From NCBI RefSeq assembly GCF_021531655.1, contig NZ_JADYUF010000063.1, positions 1 to 14,785 of the forward strand: a DNA stretch of 14,785 bases, written 5' to 3'. Shown here one piece after another: positions 1-6,212 of this stretch. Position 1 is the stretch's first letter. Every line of letters begins with the position of its first letter. Source of the stretch: Leyella stercorea. GTDB taxonomy: Bacteria > Bacteroidota > Bacteroidia > Bacteroidales > Bacteroidaceae. The notes below the pieces were generated by a model. That model searched no databases, was not told the origin of the DNA, and saw nothing but the letters and a program-made list of their open reading frames with translations. A program made the translations under genes and the position numbers.

Positions 1-38
1 GACATACGGAAATACTCAAAGCCTTTTTTATACAATAA

Positions 39-746
39 ATTCAACCTCAAAGTCTAAATCCGAAACTTGAGTTCTATATCATCATTGGTGTGTTTGTAGT
101 GCTGAGCATAGTTTCGCTTCTGGCTCCGCTGCCTGAGGTGAAGGCTACAGGTGAGGACGAAGGCTCGGCCGATGATTGTCCTTATGCATCAGGCAAGACA
201 TCGATATTGCAGTTTCCTCACTTGCTGCTTGGTGTTGTGGCCTTGTTTGTCTATGTAGGTGTTGAGACTTTGGCACTCAGCACAGCCATCGACTATGCCA
301 CGGCTGTAGGTCTGCCTTCGCCCGACCGCTATGCATGGATACCAAGTATAGGTATGGTGGTAGGATATATTTGCGGCATTGTGCTCATTCCTAAGTATCT
401 GTCGCAGGACGGTGCCATGCGCATCTGTGCTTCGTTAGGCGTGGTAGGTTCGCTACTCATTGTGCTGCTGCCAGCCCAGATATCAATATGGGCAATATTC
501 CTTATGGCTCTCGGATGCTCGTTGCTTTGGCCTTCGTTGTGGCCGTTGGCAATGGCCGACCTTGGCAGATTTACCAAGTCGGGCAGCGCCTTGCTTACTA
601 TGGCCATTGCCGGAGGAGCAGTAGTGCCGACATTGTTTGGTACACTTAAGGATTCGTTTGGTGCTCAGAATGCCTATTGGCTCGCTGTGCCTTGCTTCCT
701 TTTCATATTCTATTATGGACTGGCTGGTCACAAGATCAGAAAGTAA
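39..746 (+). CDS. FHS/GluP-type sugar MFS transporter, C-terminal half (5' incomplete)
   Basis: This is an inner-membrane sugar/proton symporter of the major facilitator superfamily, in the fucose/glucose-galactose permease group. Only the C-terminal half is visible. Numbered from the GTG at 90, hydrophobic helices lie at about residues 44-64, 82-102, 108-128, 133-155, 164-184 and 194-214, and another (FYIIIGVFVVLSIVSL) crosses the GTG, so helices 6-12 are present. The stretch LLWPSLWPLAMADLGRFTK followed by GSALLTMAIAGGA resembles FHS-family transporters. The frame is open from base 39, but a TAA at 36-38 is in frame. The N-terminal half is therefore absent, shifted out of frame, or ended by a real stop. 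The GTG at 90 has no ribosome binding site and lies inside a membrane helix, so it is unlikely to be a true start. The substrate is unknown. The family call is firm; whether the gene works is uncertain. Confidence 0.75.
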   Translation: MQPQSLNPKLEFYIIIGVFVVLSIVSLLAPLPEVKATGEDEGSADDCPYASGKTSILQFPHLLLGVVALFVYVGVETLALSTAIDYATAVGLPSPDRYAWIPSIGMVVGYICGIVLIPKYLSQDGAMRICASLGVVGSLLIVLLPAQISIWAIFLMALGCSLLWPSLWPLAMADLGRFTKSGSALLTMAIAGGAVVPTLFGTLKDSFGAQNAYWLAVPCFLFIFYYGLAGHKIRK

Positions 747-799
747 AAAATAGTATCCAATTGATACATTATAGTATATATCGATTGAAATAAAAATCT

Positions 800-848
800 T
801 TGGGAACGTTTGCGCAAATTGGGAACGATTGCGGTAACGTTCCCAATA
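800..848. promoter_or_regulatory. Operator-like cluster of AACGTT half-sites
   Basis: Three related boxes follow each other: GGGAACGTTTGCG, GGGAACGATTGCGG and, inverted, GGTAACGTTCCC. The central CG flanked by A/T-rich arms is typical of LacI-family operators, though no cognate regulator is in the window. Bases 824-848 are an exact reverse-complement match to 4542-4566 upstream of ndh. The cluster ends about 18 bp upstream of the -33 element of the downstream gene, which would suit an activator or an upstream operator. Confidence 0.55.
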
Positions 849-865
849 AACAAGGATTATTTTTG

Positions 866-897
866 TTTTGTCACCTAGTTGGGATGACGTAAATTTG
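866..897 (+). promoter_or_regulatory. Bacteroidetes-type promoter for the beta-barrel gene
   Basis: TTTG at 867-870, a 19-bp spacer and TAAATTTG at 890-897 match the Bacteroidetes consensus (TTTG, 19-21 bp, TAnnTTTG). The predicted transcription start is near 903, leaving a leader of about 34 nt before the ATG at 937. Confidence 0.7.
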
Positions 898-936
898 CAA
901 GCGTAAAATATTAATTTAAAAACCTAAACCTTGCAA

Positions 937-1668
937 ATGAAAAGAATCACCACATCACTCATTGCCTCGGCAATATGCCTGACGGCTTCAGCACAAATCC
1001 ATCTTACTGCCGACTTGCAGAACAACCATCTGTGGCGAGGCATGGAGGTGGCCGACGGTTGCCTTATACTTACCGACCTTGGCTATACGTTTGCCAATGG
1101 ACACATGACACTCGGTCTGTGGGGAGGCACAAATACCCAAGGCTCATATAAGGAGTTCAACCATTACATCACGCTGCGCACGGGCGGACTGGAGTTCTCG
1201 GTTATGGACACTTACAACTTCTCGCCTGGAGCAACGTACAACAATAGGCAGTATTTTAATTATTCGGCACATGAGACAGGACGTTTCCTCAACTGTACGC
1301 TGAATTACCGCTTACAGCAACCTCGGTTTCCATTGCTGCTCAGTTGGTCGACAATAATGTTCGGACGCGACCGCTCGGCTGACAACACAGAGCAGAAATA
1401 CACCACCTTCGTTTATGCCGAATATCCTATATATAATAAGGAGGGGTGGAAAGTGGATGCAGGAGTGGGAGGAGCCTTTGCCTTGAACAAGGCTGGCGAG
1501 AAACAAAACTTCTACGGCAACACATCGGGTATCGTACATACACAGCTGAAGGTGAGCCACGACCTGAAGATTGGCTCATACTCTCTGCCAGTGCATGCCA
1601 TGGGATTGTGGAACCCGCAGTCGCAGAAGGCTTACTTCCAGATAGGAGCACAAATCATTCACTTATAA
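937..1668 (+). CDS. Predicted secreted outer-membrane beta-barrel protein
   Basis: The product is 243 residues. Residues 1-19 form a signal peptide (KR, hydrophobic core, then LTASA), with likely cleavage before Q20, so the protein is exported. The rest is rich in alternating hydrophobic and polar residues with aromatic strand ends (for example HMTLGLWGGTN and FNHYITLRTG), and the C-terminus AYFQIGAQIIHL looks like a final beta strand. This fits a small outer-membrane barrel. I do not recognise a specific family; the segment DLQNNHLWRGMEV near the N-terminus is loosely like the Gcw_chp (TIGR02001) group. ATG 937 is preferred over TTG 931, six bases earlier, because it gives a cleaner signal peptide. 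The gene has its own promoter at 866-897 and an operator-like cluster shared with ndh. A transport or structural role cannot be assigned. Confidence 0.7.
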   Translation: MKRITTSLIASAICLTASAQIHLTADLQNNHLWRGMEVADGCLILTDLGYTFANGHMTLGLWGGTNTQGSYKEFNHYITLRTGGLEFSVMDTYNFSPGATYNNRQYFNYSAHETGRFLNCTLNYRLQQPRFPLLLSWSTIMFGRDRSADNTEQKYTTFVYAEYPIYNKEGWKVDAGVGGAFALNKAGEKQNFYGNTSGIVHTQLKVSHDLKIGSYSLPVHAMGLWNPQSQKAYFQIGAQIIHL

Positions 1669-1724
1669 AGAGCACATATATTAACGACATAAAATCCATA
1701 ACATACATAAAATCCATAAACATT

Positions 1725-2111
1725 ATGAATATCAAAGATTTCACAACTGGCATTCAGCACATTGGTATCCCCACCAACAACATTGAAGAGACAATCAACT
1801 TCTATCTCACCCTGGGTTTCACAACAGCCTTGCGCACCATCAACGGCACAGAGGAAGTGGCATTCCTTCAGCTCCACAATCTCGTGATAGAGACTTATCA
1901 GAACCGTCAGGCTGCTATGGCATACGGAGCCATCGACCATATTGCCATCGACGTGAAGAATATTGATGAGCTGTTTAAGGTTGTGCAACGTGCTGGACTG
2001 AAAATGCTCGACACCGAGGTTAATGTTTTGCCTTTCTGGGAGAACGGAGTTAAGTTCTTCACAATTGAGGGACCTAACAAGGAAAAGATAGAGTTCTGCG
2101 AGAAACTCTGA
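1725..2111 (+). CDS. VOC-fold (glyoxalase/dioxygenase superfamily) protein
   Basis: This 128-residue protein has the two beta-alpha-beta-beta-beta modules of the vicinal oxygen chelate fold, residues 9-57 and 69-126. The probable metal ligands are all in the expected places: H12 (QHIGIP), E56 (VIETY), H72 (DHIAID) and E123 (KIEFCE). H/E/H/E is the arrangement of glyoxalase I-like metal-dependent lyases and isomerases. The substrate could be a glyoxalase-type hemithioacetal or a methylmalonyl-like compound; the sequence does not decide. ATG 1725 is chosen because the reading frame upstream overlaps the previous gene out of frame and has no family similarity. No promoter was identified in the 56-bp gap, so cotranscription with the preceding gene is possible. 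A short direct repeat (AAAATCCATAA at 1691 and 1709) lies in the gap. Confidence 0.85.
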   Translation: MNIKDFTTGIQHIGIPTNNIEETINFYLTLGFTTALRTINGTEEVAFLQLHNLVIETYQNRQAAMAYGAIDHIAIDVKNIDELFKVVQRAGLKMLDTEVNVLPFWENGVKFFTIEGPNKEKIEFCEKL

Positions 2112-2114
2112 TTA

Positions 2115-2233
2115 GTTGAGAATTGAGAGTTGAGAATTGAAAGTTATGATATGCTTTAACATTAAATGATTAGCATGGTAATCATAACCCTTAACTCTCA
2201 ATTCTCAACTTGAATAAACTCTCAACTTTCAAC
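2115..2233. repeat. Intergenic inverted-repeat element, copy A
   Basis: Both arms consist of degenerate GTTGAGAATTGAGAG-type units (left arm 2115-2148, right arm 2181-2233), separated by a loop. The core at 2143-2188 is closely similar, in reverse orientation, to the core of copy B at 6994-7038: shared blocks are GTTATGATTACC, GCTAA and TTAATGTTAAAG. It lies between two convergent genes and its right end contains the stop codon of the HMA protein gene. It could be a bidirectional terminator, a small non-autonomous mobile element, or both. Confidence 0.7.
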
Positions 2234-2522
2234 TGGATATTAACTTCTTCTTTATCTCATACCCAATCTTCTTGAAAGCCTTGACGTAGTCGTCGTACTT
2301 GGCTTTCTTGGAGTTGTAGACGATAGTGACCTTCTGGTCTTCGAGGGAGGTGCTGATTTGCTTTGTGCCCTTGACGAAGCGAATGTTACTCTTGATTTTC
2401 TTCTCACAGTTCTGGCAGTGCATCTGCGGCTGAGTGGTTACTGTCAGTGTGTCGGCTGCTGTCTTGGCAAATGTATTGCCGGCAACTACAAGCATAAATG
2501 CTACTAAAAGATTCTTCTTCAT
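2229..2522 (-). CDS. Periplasmic heavy-metal-associated (HMA) domain protein
   Basis: The 97-residue product starts with a signal peptide (residues 1-19, ending NTFA) and continues with one HMA domain. The metal-binding motif is M34-H-C36-Q-N-C39, the MxCxxC type that binds Cu(I), Hg(II) or similar soft metals. Such MerP/CopZ-like proteins pass metal between transporters. The start ATG at 2522 follows the stop of the TonB receptor fragment by 26 nt, so the two are probably cotranscribed. ATG 2522 is preferred over upstream starts because those would place the signal peptide inside the protein and overlap the receptor. The stop codon lies within the inverted-repeat element downstream. Copper is the likeliest metal by family analogy; the sequence alone does not prove it. 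Confidence 0.85.
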   Translation of the reverse strand: MKKNLLVAFMLVVAGNTFAKTAADTLTVTTQPQMHCQNCEKKIKSNIRFVKGTKQISTSLEDQKVTIVYNSKKAKYDDYVKAFKKIGYEIKKKLISS

Positions 2523-2548
2523 GATAATCCTTGTTTTTATAATGTTTT

Positions 2549-3559
2549 TTATACCTTCTCTAATGTGAATCTTATTCCTACGTAAGCCATTGCTCCGGTG
2601 ACGGGGGCCCACACCTGAGTGGCGTCGAAGGCAGCACTCCATGGATGATGTGAGTGGAGGATAGGGTCGGCTATCTTATAGTTGGTGAGGTTCTCGCCAC
2701 CTAAGTAAAGACTGAAGTTGTGGAACTCTCGTGTCACTTGCGCCTGCAATTGGAAGTAGGCAGGATAGCGGCTGCGGTCGTAAAGCTCTCCACCACCATT
2801 CAGCTGACCGGTTGCGTCGAATTGCCAAAGTTCGAGCGGCGTCTTATACGAGAGAGTGAGCAATCCTTTATAGCGTGATGTGAGAGGCTTCTGGCGTAGC
2901 ACACCATCATAGGTACATTTAACATCGTTAAGACGGAAGGCTGCTGTGGCTGTCATTCCGCTGAACAATGCGTATGTGGCATCCACTTGGAAAGTGTGGC
3001 TATAGCTCTTGCCGTCGAGATTTTCAAACGAGAGTGTGTGCTCGCCCTTAGCTCCATCAAAGTTCATAATCATCTGATGCTTGAAGTCGGTGTAGTAATA
3101 CTCCGCATTCAGCTCAAGATTCTTGCCAAAGAGAGGAATGTTGAAGTCCAAAGAAGCTCCCATGTTCCATGCCTCCTCCTGCTTAAGGTCGGAATCGATG
3201 ATTATCTCTCTGCCACTTGCCAATAGCGTGACGTTCTCTGCCAAGGCATGAGGCGAACGGTAGCCCTTGCCTATAGAAGCGCGTAGCGTGACAATTTTGG
3301 ACGGAGAATACTTGATGTGCAGACGTGGCGTGACGAAGCTGCCGTAACGGTCAGAATGATCCCAACGCACGCCTGGCATAACAGTCAGCTTGTCGCCCAA
3401 CTTGTATGCATATTGGGCATACAGGCCAGGAGTTGTCTCCTTGCTCACCTTGCTTTCTGCTTTAGGCAATGGTCCCAATGGGTTGAAGCGTTCGTCATAG
3501 TAGTCGTGGTTGAATGACGCTCCCACACTAATAACCTGAGTTCGGGATAAGAACTCAGG
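2549..3559 (-). pseudogene. TonB-dependent receptor, C-terminal barrel remnant
   Basis: About 336 codons are open, all from the C-terminal beta-barrel of a TonB-dependent outer-membrane receptor. Barrel strands are recognisable (LYAQYAYKLGDKLTVMPGVRWDH, given here as alternating strand residues; RASIGKGYRSPHALAENV; FSLYLGGENLTNYKIADP; AYVGIRFTLEKV at the end). Family members are usually 650-800 residues with an N-terminal signal peptide, TonB box and plug; none of these is present. The frame is closed by TAA at 3560-3562, and the 157 bp up to the next gene hold no plug coding. The break coincides with a perfect 11-bp inverted repeat. Without a plug or signal peptide the product cannot act as a receptor, so this is probably a pseudogene. 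Neighbours indicate that the original cargo was a metal. Confidence 0.75.
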
Positions 3560-3561
3560 TT
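3533..3561. repeat. Perfect 11-bp hairpin at the receptor break point
   Basis: AACCTGAGTTC (3533-3543) and GAACTCAGGTT (3551-3561) are exact reverse complements around a 7-nt loop. One arm is inside the surviving receptor coding sequence (codons for R-T-Q-V); the other adds a short tail ending in TAA. It may be a scar of the deletion or an end joined by palindrome formation. It has no clean T-tract on either strand, so a terminator role is less likely. Confidence 0.6.
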
Positions 3562-3718
3562 AATATATATATAACAATCTCTAATACTAATAACAATATA
3601 TTTTTTTTCTTAACGTGAATTAGCATGAATTATATTTATACTGCGTATTTCTACACAACAACAAATTTCGAATATTCACGTGACATTTACGACAATTTAC
3701 GTTCAGCGACAGCGTACA

Positions 3719-4273
3719 TTACAATGCATCCAGGGATGTTCTGTCGTGTTTTCCCATTTCGCGAAATTCTTTTGGCGTCAAGCCCGTCACTTGCTTGAAC
3801 TGCGAGGAGAGGTGTGCCGGCGAGCTGTATCCAAGCCGATAGGCTATTTCGCTTGTGGCAAGCTGACTGTAGCACAACAATTCCTTGGCATATTCAATGC
3901 GATGCAGAATGGAGAACCGCTCGATGGTTATGCCTCGCACTTCGGAGAACAGTTTGCTCAATGCACTATAGTCCTTGTTAAGACGGTGCGACAGATAATC
4001 GGACAGTTTGGGACGCTCCTCATTCATCCTCACCCATTGCTGTACGGCTATGCGTATCTGCTCCACCAACTGCGAGCGTGGGTCGTCAAGCAGTTCGAAA
4101 CCTATGTCGTGCAGTTTCCTCGCAATAGAAAGACGTTGCCCGTCGGTGAGTTCTTCCTCTATCTCTGCATCGCCCAAACTTATCGACTTCACCGTCAGAC
4201 CTTCTGACTCAAGAATCTCCCTCGCCGCCGATATGCAGCGCGGACAAACCATATTCTTTATCAATAGCTTCAT
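3719..4273 (-). CDS. AraC-family regulator with N-terminal HMA-like metal-sensing domain
   Basis: The 184-residue protein joins two parts. Residues 1-65 resemble an HMA fold: KNMVCPRC places C10 and C13 as an MxCxxC-like metal site, and KLHDIGFELLDD matches the last HMA helix and strand. Residues 90-173 are an AraC/XylS double helix-turn-helix domain, with the typical second motif SEIAYRLGYSSPAHLSSQFK then TGLTPKEFR. It probably acts as a cytoplasmic transcription regulator of the adjacent metal genes, controlled by metal binding at C10/C13. ATG 4273 is chosen because the HMA fold begins there; the frame extends 12 codons upstream to another ATG with no family similarity. A TAACTTTG -7 element is 34 bp upstream. 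Domain assignment is firm; the metal and the direction of control are inferred. Confidence 0.85.
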   Translation of the reverse strand: MKLLIKNMVCPRCISAAREILESEGLTVKSISLGDAEIEEELTDGQRLSIARKLHDIGFELLDDPRSQLVEQIRIAVQQWVRMNEERPKLSDYLSHRLNKDYSALSKLFSEVRGITIERFSILHRIEYAKELLCYSQLATSEIAYRLGYSSPAHLSSQFKQVTGLTPKEFREMGKHDRTSLDAL

Positions 4274-4306
4274 TGGCGTATATATTTCTCTGTTTTTATT
4301 ACGATG

Positions 4307-4314
4307 CAAAGTTA
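4307..4314 (-). promoter_or_regulatory. Candidate -7 element for the HMA-AraC regulator gene
   Basis: The minus strand reads TAACTTTG here, an exact TAnnTTTG match about 34 bp before the ATG. No good TTTG is found at the expected 19-21 bp; the nearest is 24 bp away at 4339-4342, so the assignment is tentative. Confidence 0.45.
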
Positions 4315-4443
4315 TAGATTTTCAATAAATAATTTATACAAAATTAGGGAGAATGCTTACAGATTCCCTGTTGTTTTTCTTGACATAAAACATTAAATTG
4401 TGGGCTGTGACTATGGCGTAACAGATATTTCAATAAAAAGTAG

Positions 4444-4451
4444 TAACTTTG
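4444..4451 (+). promoter_or_regulatory. Candidate distal -7 element for ndh
   Basis: TAACTTTG matches the Bacteroidetes -7 consensus, though no clear TTTG is at the right distance upstream. If used, it would give ndh a leader of roughly 200 nt that contains the C11-(AC)7 tract and the shared operator, so a protein bound at the operator would act as a roadblock or repressor. Confidence 0.35.
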
Positions 4452-4491
4452 TACAGCAATTAAGGATAATTCCCACAACACAATATGATAA

Positions 4492-4516
4492 CCCCCCCCC
4501 CCACACACACACACAC
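4492..4516. repeat. Simple-sequence tract C11-(AC)7
   Basis: Eleven C residues at 4492-4502 run directly into seven AC dinucleotides at 4503-4516. Both tract types are prone to length change by slipped-strand mispairing. The tract lies in the 391-bp gap between the AraC-type regulator and ndh, 10 bp upstream of the operator-like palindrome. The length in the assembly may be unreliable. Confidence 0.8.
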
Positions 4517-4526
4517 AACACATATT

Positions 4527-4566
4527 GCAAACGTTTGCGAATATTGGGAACGTTACCGCAATCGTT
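4527..4566. promoter_or_regulatory. Operator-like palindrome plus 25-bp sequence shared with 824-848
   Basis: GCAAACGTTTGC (4527-4538) is a perfect 12-bp palindrome with a central CG, as in LacI-family operators. It is followed at 4542-4566 by a 25-bp stretch identical to the reverse complement of 824-848, including GGGAACGTTACCGCAATCG. The remaining part of this 391-bp intergenic region shows only promoter candidates, the simple-sequence tract and a palindrome at 4610-4626. Confidence 0.6.
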
Positions 4567-4590
4567 TTCATAAATAAATACACAACAAAA

Positions 4591-4626
4591 TTGAACAGTC
4601 TGCTCGATAATGGCTAATTTAGCCAT
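4591..4626 (+). promoter_or_regulatory. Candidate proximal ndh promoter overlapped by a 17-nt palindrome
   Basis: TTG at 4591-4593 and TAATTTAG at 4615-4622 are spaced about right for a Bacteroidetes promoter, but the -7 element has one mismatch. The -7 sits inside ATGGCTAATTTAGCCAT (4610-4626), a perfect palindrome with 8-bp arms and one central base, which could be a repressor site. Confidence 0.35.
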
Positions 4627-4664
4627 CGCAAAGAGTAACTAAATAAACCTTTATATTATATCGT

Positions 4665-6014
4665 ATGAGCATCAATATCCAGAGAAATCAGAAGAAGAGA
4701 GTAGTAATCGTTGGTGGCGGACTTGGCGGACTGCGCCTTGCCGAAGACCTCTACGGGTCGGGCATGCAGGTAGTGCTGATCGACAAGAACAACTTCCATC
4801 AGTTTCCACCGCTTATTTATCAGATAGCCTCGGCTGGTATCGACCCGAGCAGCATCTCGTTCCCCTTCCGTCAGATATTCCGCAAGCGCAAGGACTTCTA
4901 TTTCCGCATGGCAGAGGCTCGTATGGTAGACACCGACAAGAAGATTCTGCAGACTTCTATCGGCAAGATTGACTACGACTACCTTGTGCTGGCAGCCGGA
5001 GCCACAACCAATTTCTTTGGCAACAAGAACATCGAGGAGTGGGCAATACCGATGAAGACCGTGCCCGAGGCAATGGGGCTGCGCAATGCGCTGCTCTCCA
5101 ACTTCGAGCGTGCGCTGACCTGCGCCACTGAGGAGGAGCGTCAGGAGCTGCTCAATGTCGTCATCGTAGGCGGTGGTGCTACTGGTGTGGAGATAGCCGG
5201 AGCGCTGTCGGAGATGAGACGCTACGTCATTCCTTACGACTATCCCGACATGGACTTCTCGTTGATGCACATTTATCTCATTGAGGCTGGCGACCGTCTG
5301 CTTGCCGGAATGTCGCAAGACTCGTCGCACAAGGCTTACGACTTCCTCAAGAGCATGGGTGTCGACGTGCACTTCGGCAAGATGGTGACCGACTATCGCG
5401 ACCACAAGGTAATCATGAAGGACGGCACCGAGATTCCTACACGTACATTCCTCTGGGTGTCGGGCATACGTGCCAACGCCATGCCGGGCATCAGCGACGA
5501 CCACCAGGGACGTGGCTTCCGCTTCAAGGTCGACCAGTTCAACCGTATTCCAGGACTTGACGGCGTGTTTGCCATTGGCGACCAGTGTCTGCAGACCTCC
5601 GATGCTGCTTACCCCAACGGACACCCACAGGTTGCTCAGGTGGCTATACAGCAGGCCAAGAATCTTGCCAAGAATCTCAAGAAGATTAATGAAGGTCAGG
5701 ACGACAGTACTCTTACTGCCTTCAAGTACAACAACCTCGGCTCAATGGCTACTATCGGCCGCAACAAGGCTGTGGTAGAGATAGGCAAGTTCCGCAGCCA
5801 GGGATTCTTCGCATGGATTCTGTGGCTCGTAGTTCACCTGCGCTCAATCCTCGGCGTCAAGAACAAGATGATGGTGCTGCTCAATTGGCTGTGGAAATAC
5901 GTCAGCTACAACGATTCTATCCGCATGATTACTTACGCTACAAAGCCGCGTGAGGTAGTGGAGCGTATGGAGCGCGAGCAGACCACACACTTGGGCGAGG
6001 ACCTCATGGATTGA
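4665..6014 (+). CDS. ndh: Type II NADH:quinone oxidoreductase (NDH-2)
   Basis: This 449-residue FAD enzyme oxidises NADH and reduces quinone at the inner face of the cytoplasmic membrane without pumping protons. The sequence shows the FAD-binding Rossmann motif VVIVGGGLGG at residues 13-22, the NAD-binding motif VVIVGGGATGVE at 165-176, the second FAD contact VFAIGD at 301-306, and the quinone-site motif PQVAQVAIQQAKNLAKNL at 321-338. The C-terminal part from about residue 375 (FFAWILWLVVHLRSILGVKNK) is hydrophobic and probably anchors the protein to the membrane. Length and motif order are normal for bacterial NDH-2. The ATG at 4665 gives a short N-terminal tail before the Rossmann fold. It stands alone, with its own upstream region containing candidate promoters, an operator shared with the gene at 937 and a slippage-prone tract, so expression is probably conditional. 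Confidence 0.93.
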   Translation: MSINIQRNQKKRVVIVGGGLGGLRLAEDLYGSGMQVVLIDKNNFHQFPPLIYQIASAGIDPSSISFPFRQIFRKRKDFYFRMAEARMVDTDKKILQTSIGKIDYDYLVLAAGATTNFFGNKNIEEWAIPMKTVPEAMGLRNALLSNFERALTCATEEERQELLNVVIVGGGATGVEIAGALSEMRRYVIPYDYPDMDFSLMHIYLIEAGDRLLAGMSQDSSHKAYDFLKSMGVDVHFGKMVTDYRDHKVIMKDGTEIPTRTFLWVSGIRANAMPGISDDHQGRGFRFKVDQFNRIPGLDGVFAIGDQCLQTSDAAYPNGHPQVAQVAIQQAKNLAKNLKKINEGQDDSTLTAFKYNNLGSMATIGRNKAVVEIGKFRSQGFFAWILWLVVHLRSILGVKNKMMVLLNWLWKYVSYNDSIRMITYATKPREVVERMEREQTTHLGEDLMD

Positions 6015-6075
6015 TAAAAGCTGAAAGCTGAGATTTTTTTATTTATAATTCTGTATTTTATAATTCTAAAAATAG

Positions 6076-6083
6076 TATCTTTG
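6076..6083 (+). promoter_or_regulatory. Candidate -7 element upstream of ydfG (first of two)
   Basis: TATCTTTG followed by GCA matches TAnnTTTG. The same TATCTTTGCA string recurs at 6141-6150. A weak -33 (TCTG, 22 bp upstream) is all that can be seen, so this site may be only a relic. Confidence 0.3.
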
Positions 6084-6140
6084 CATAAGATAGGCTGCTC
6101 CTCGGCAATTGAAGCAAGCTTCATTGCGCTCGGTTTGCAC

Positions 6141-6148
6141 TATCTTTG
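6141..6148 (+). promoter_or_regulatory. -7 element of the ydfG leader promoter
   Basis: TATCTTTG is an exact -7 match. The predicted start near 6153 lies just before a leader ORF and a terminator-like hairpin. No convincing -33 TTTG is present at 19-21 bp. The upstream stretch containing GAAGCAAGCTTCATTGCGC and CGGTTTGCAC looks like sequence I recall recurring in Prevotella intergenic regions; that is recollection, not checked. Confidence 0.5.
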
Positions 6149-6155
6149 CAGAAGA

Positions 6156-6212
6156 ATGGACGGCGTCATGACCATGGTGCCGTTTTTTGTAATTAAAAAA
6201 TCTGAGACATGA
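6156..6212 (+). CDS. Possible 18-residue leader peptide ORF of ydfG
   Basis: ATG 6156 opens an 18-codon ORF, MDGVMTMVPFFVIKKSET, whose TGA (6210-6212) overlaps the ydfG start in an ATGA arrangement. It begins within a few bases of the predicted transcription start, so it would be nearly leaderless. The first half overlaps the terminator-like hairpin at 6160-6188, so ribosome movement along it would open the hairpin. No homology is recognised and short ORFs arise by chance, so coding status is uncertain. Confidence 0.35.
   Translation: MDGVMTMVPFFVIKKSET
6160..6188 (+). terminator. Terminator-like hairpin in the ydfG leader (possible attenuator)
   Basis: ACGGCGTCATG (6160-6170) pairs with CATGGTGCCGT (6173-6183) over 11 bp with two G-U wobbles, followed directly by six T (6183-6188). 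It lies between the predicted ydfG transcription start and the ydfG ATG, so it could stop early transcripts. As a plain terminator for ndh it is too far from the stop codon, about 150 bp, and has a promoter in front of it. The 2-nt apparent loop means the closing pairs would open in practice. Confidence 0.5.

Noticed and set aside
1446..1724. Upstream extension of the VOC protein frame
   Set aside because: It overlaps the beta-barrel gene in another frame and shows no family similarity before ATG 1725.
3562..3718. A missing plug domain for the TonB receptor
   Set aside because: All minus-strand frames are interrupted and A/T-rich; no plug-domain sequence is present.
4344..4626. Minus-strand ORFs crossing the C11-(AC)7 tract
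   Set aside because: Low-complexity translation (CVCVCGGGG) with no start context; they arise from the simple repeat.
4610..4642. Ten-codon ORF MANLAIAKSN before ndh
   Set aside because: It is formed largely by the palindrome, has no overlap with ndh and no terminator partner, so there is no support beyond chance.
4656..5624. 322-codon minus-strand ORF opposite ndh
   Set aside because: Antisense shadow of NDH-2, whose motifs are all on the plus strand.
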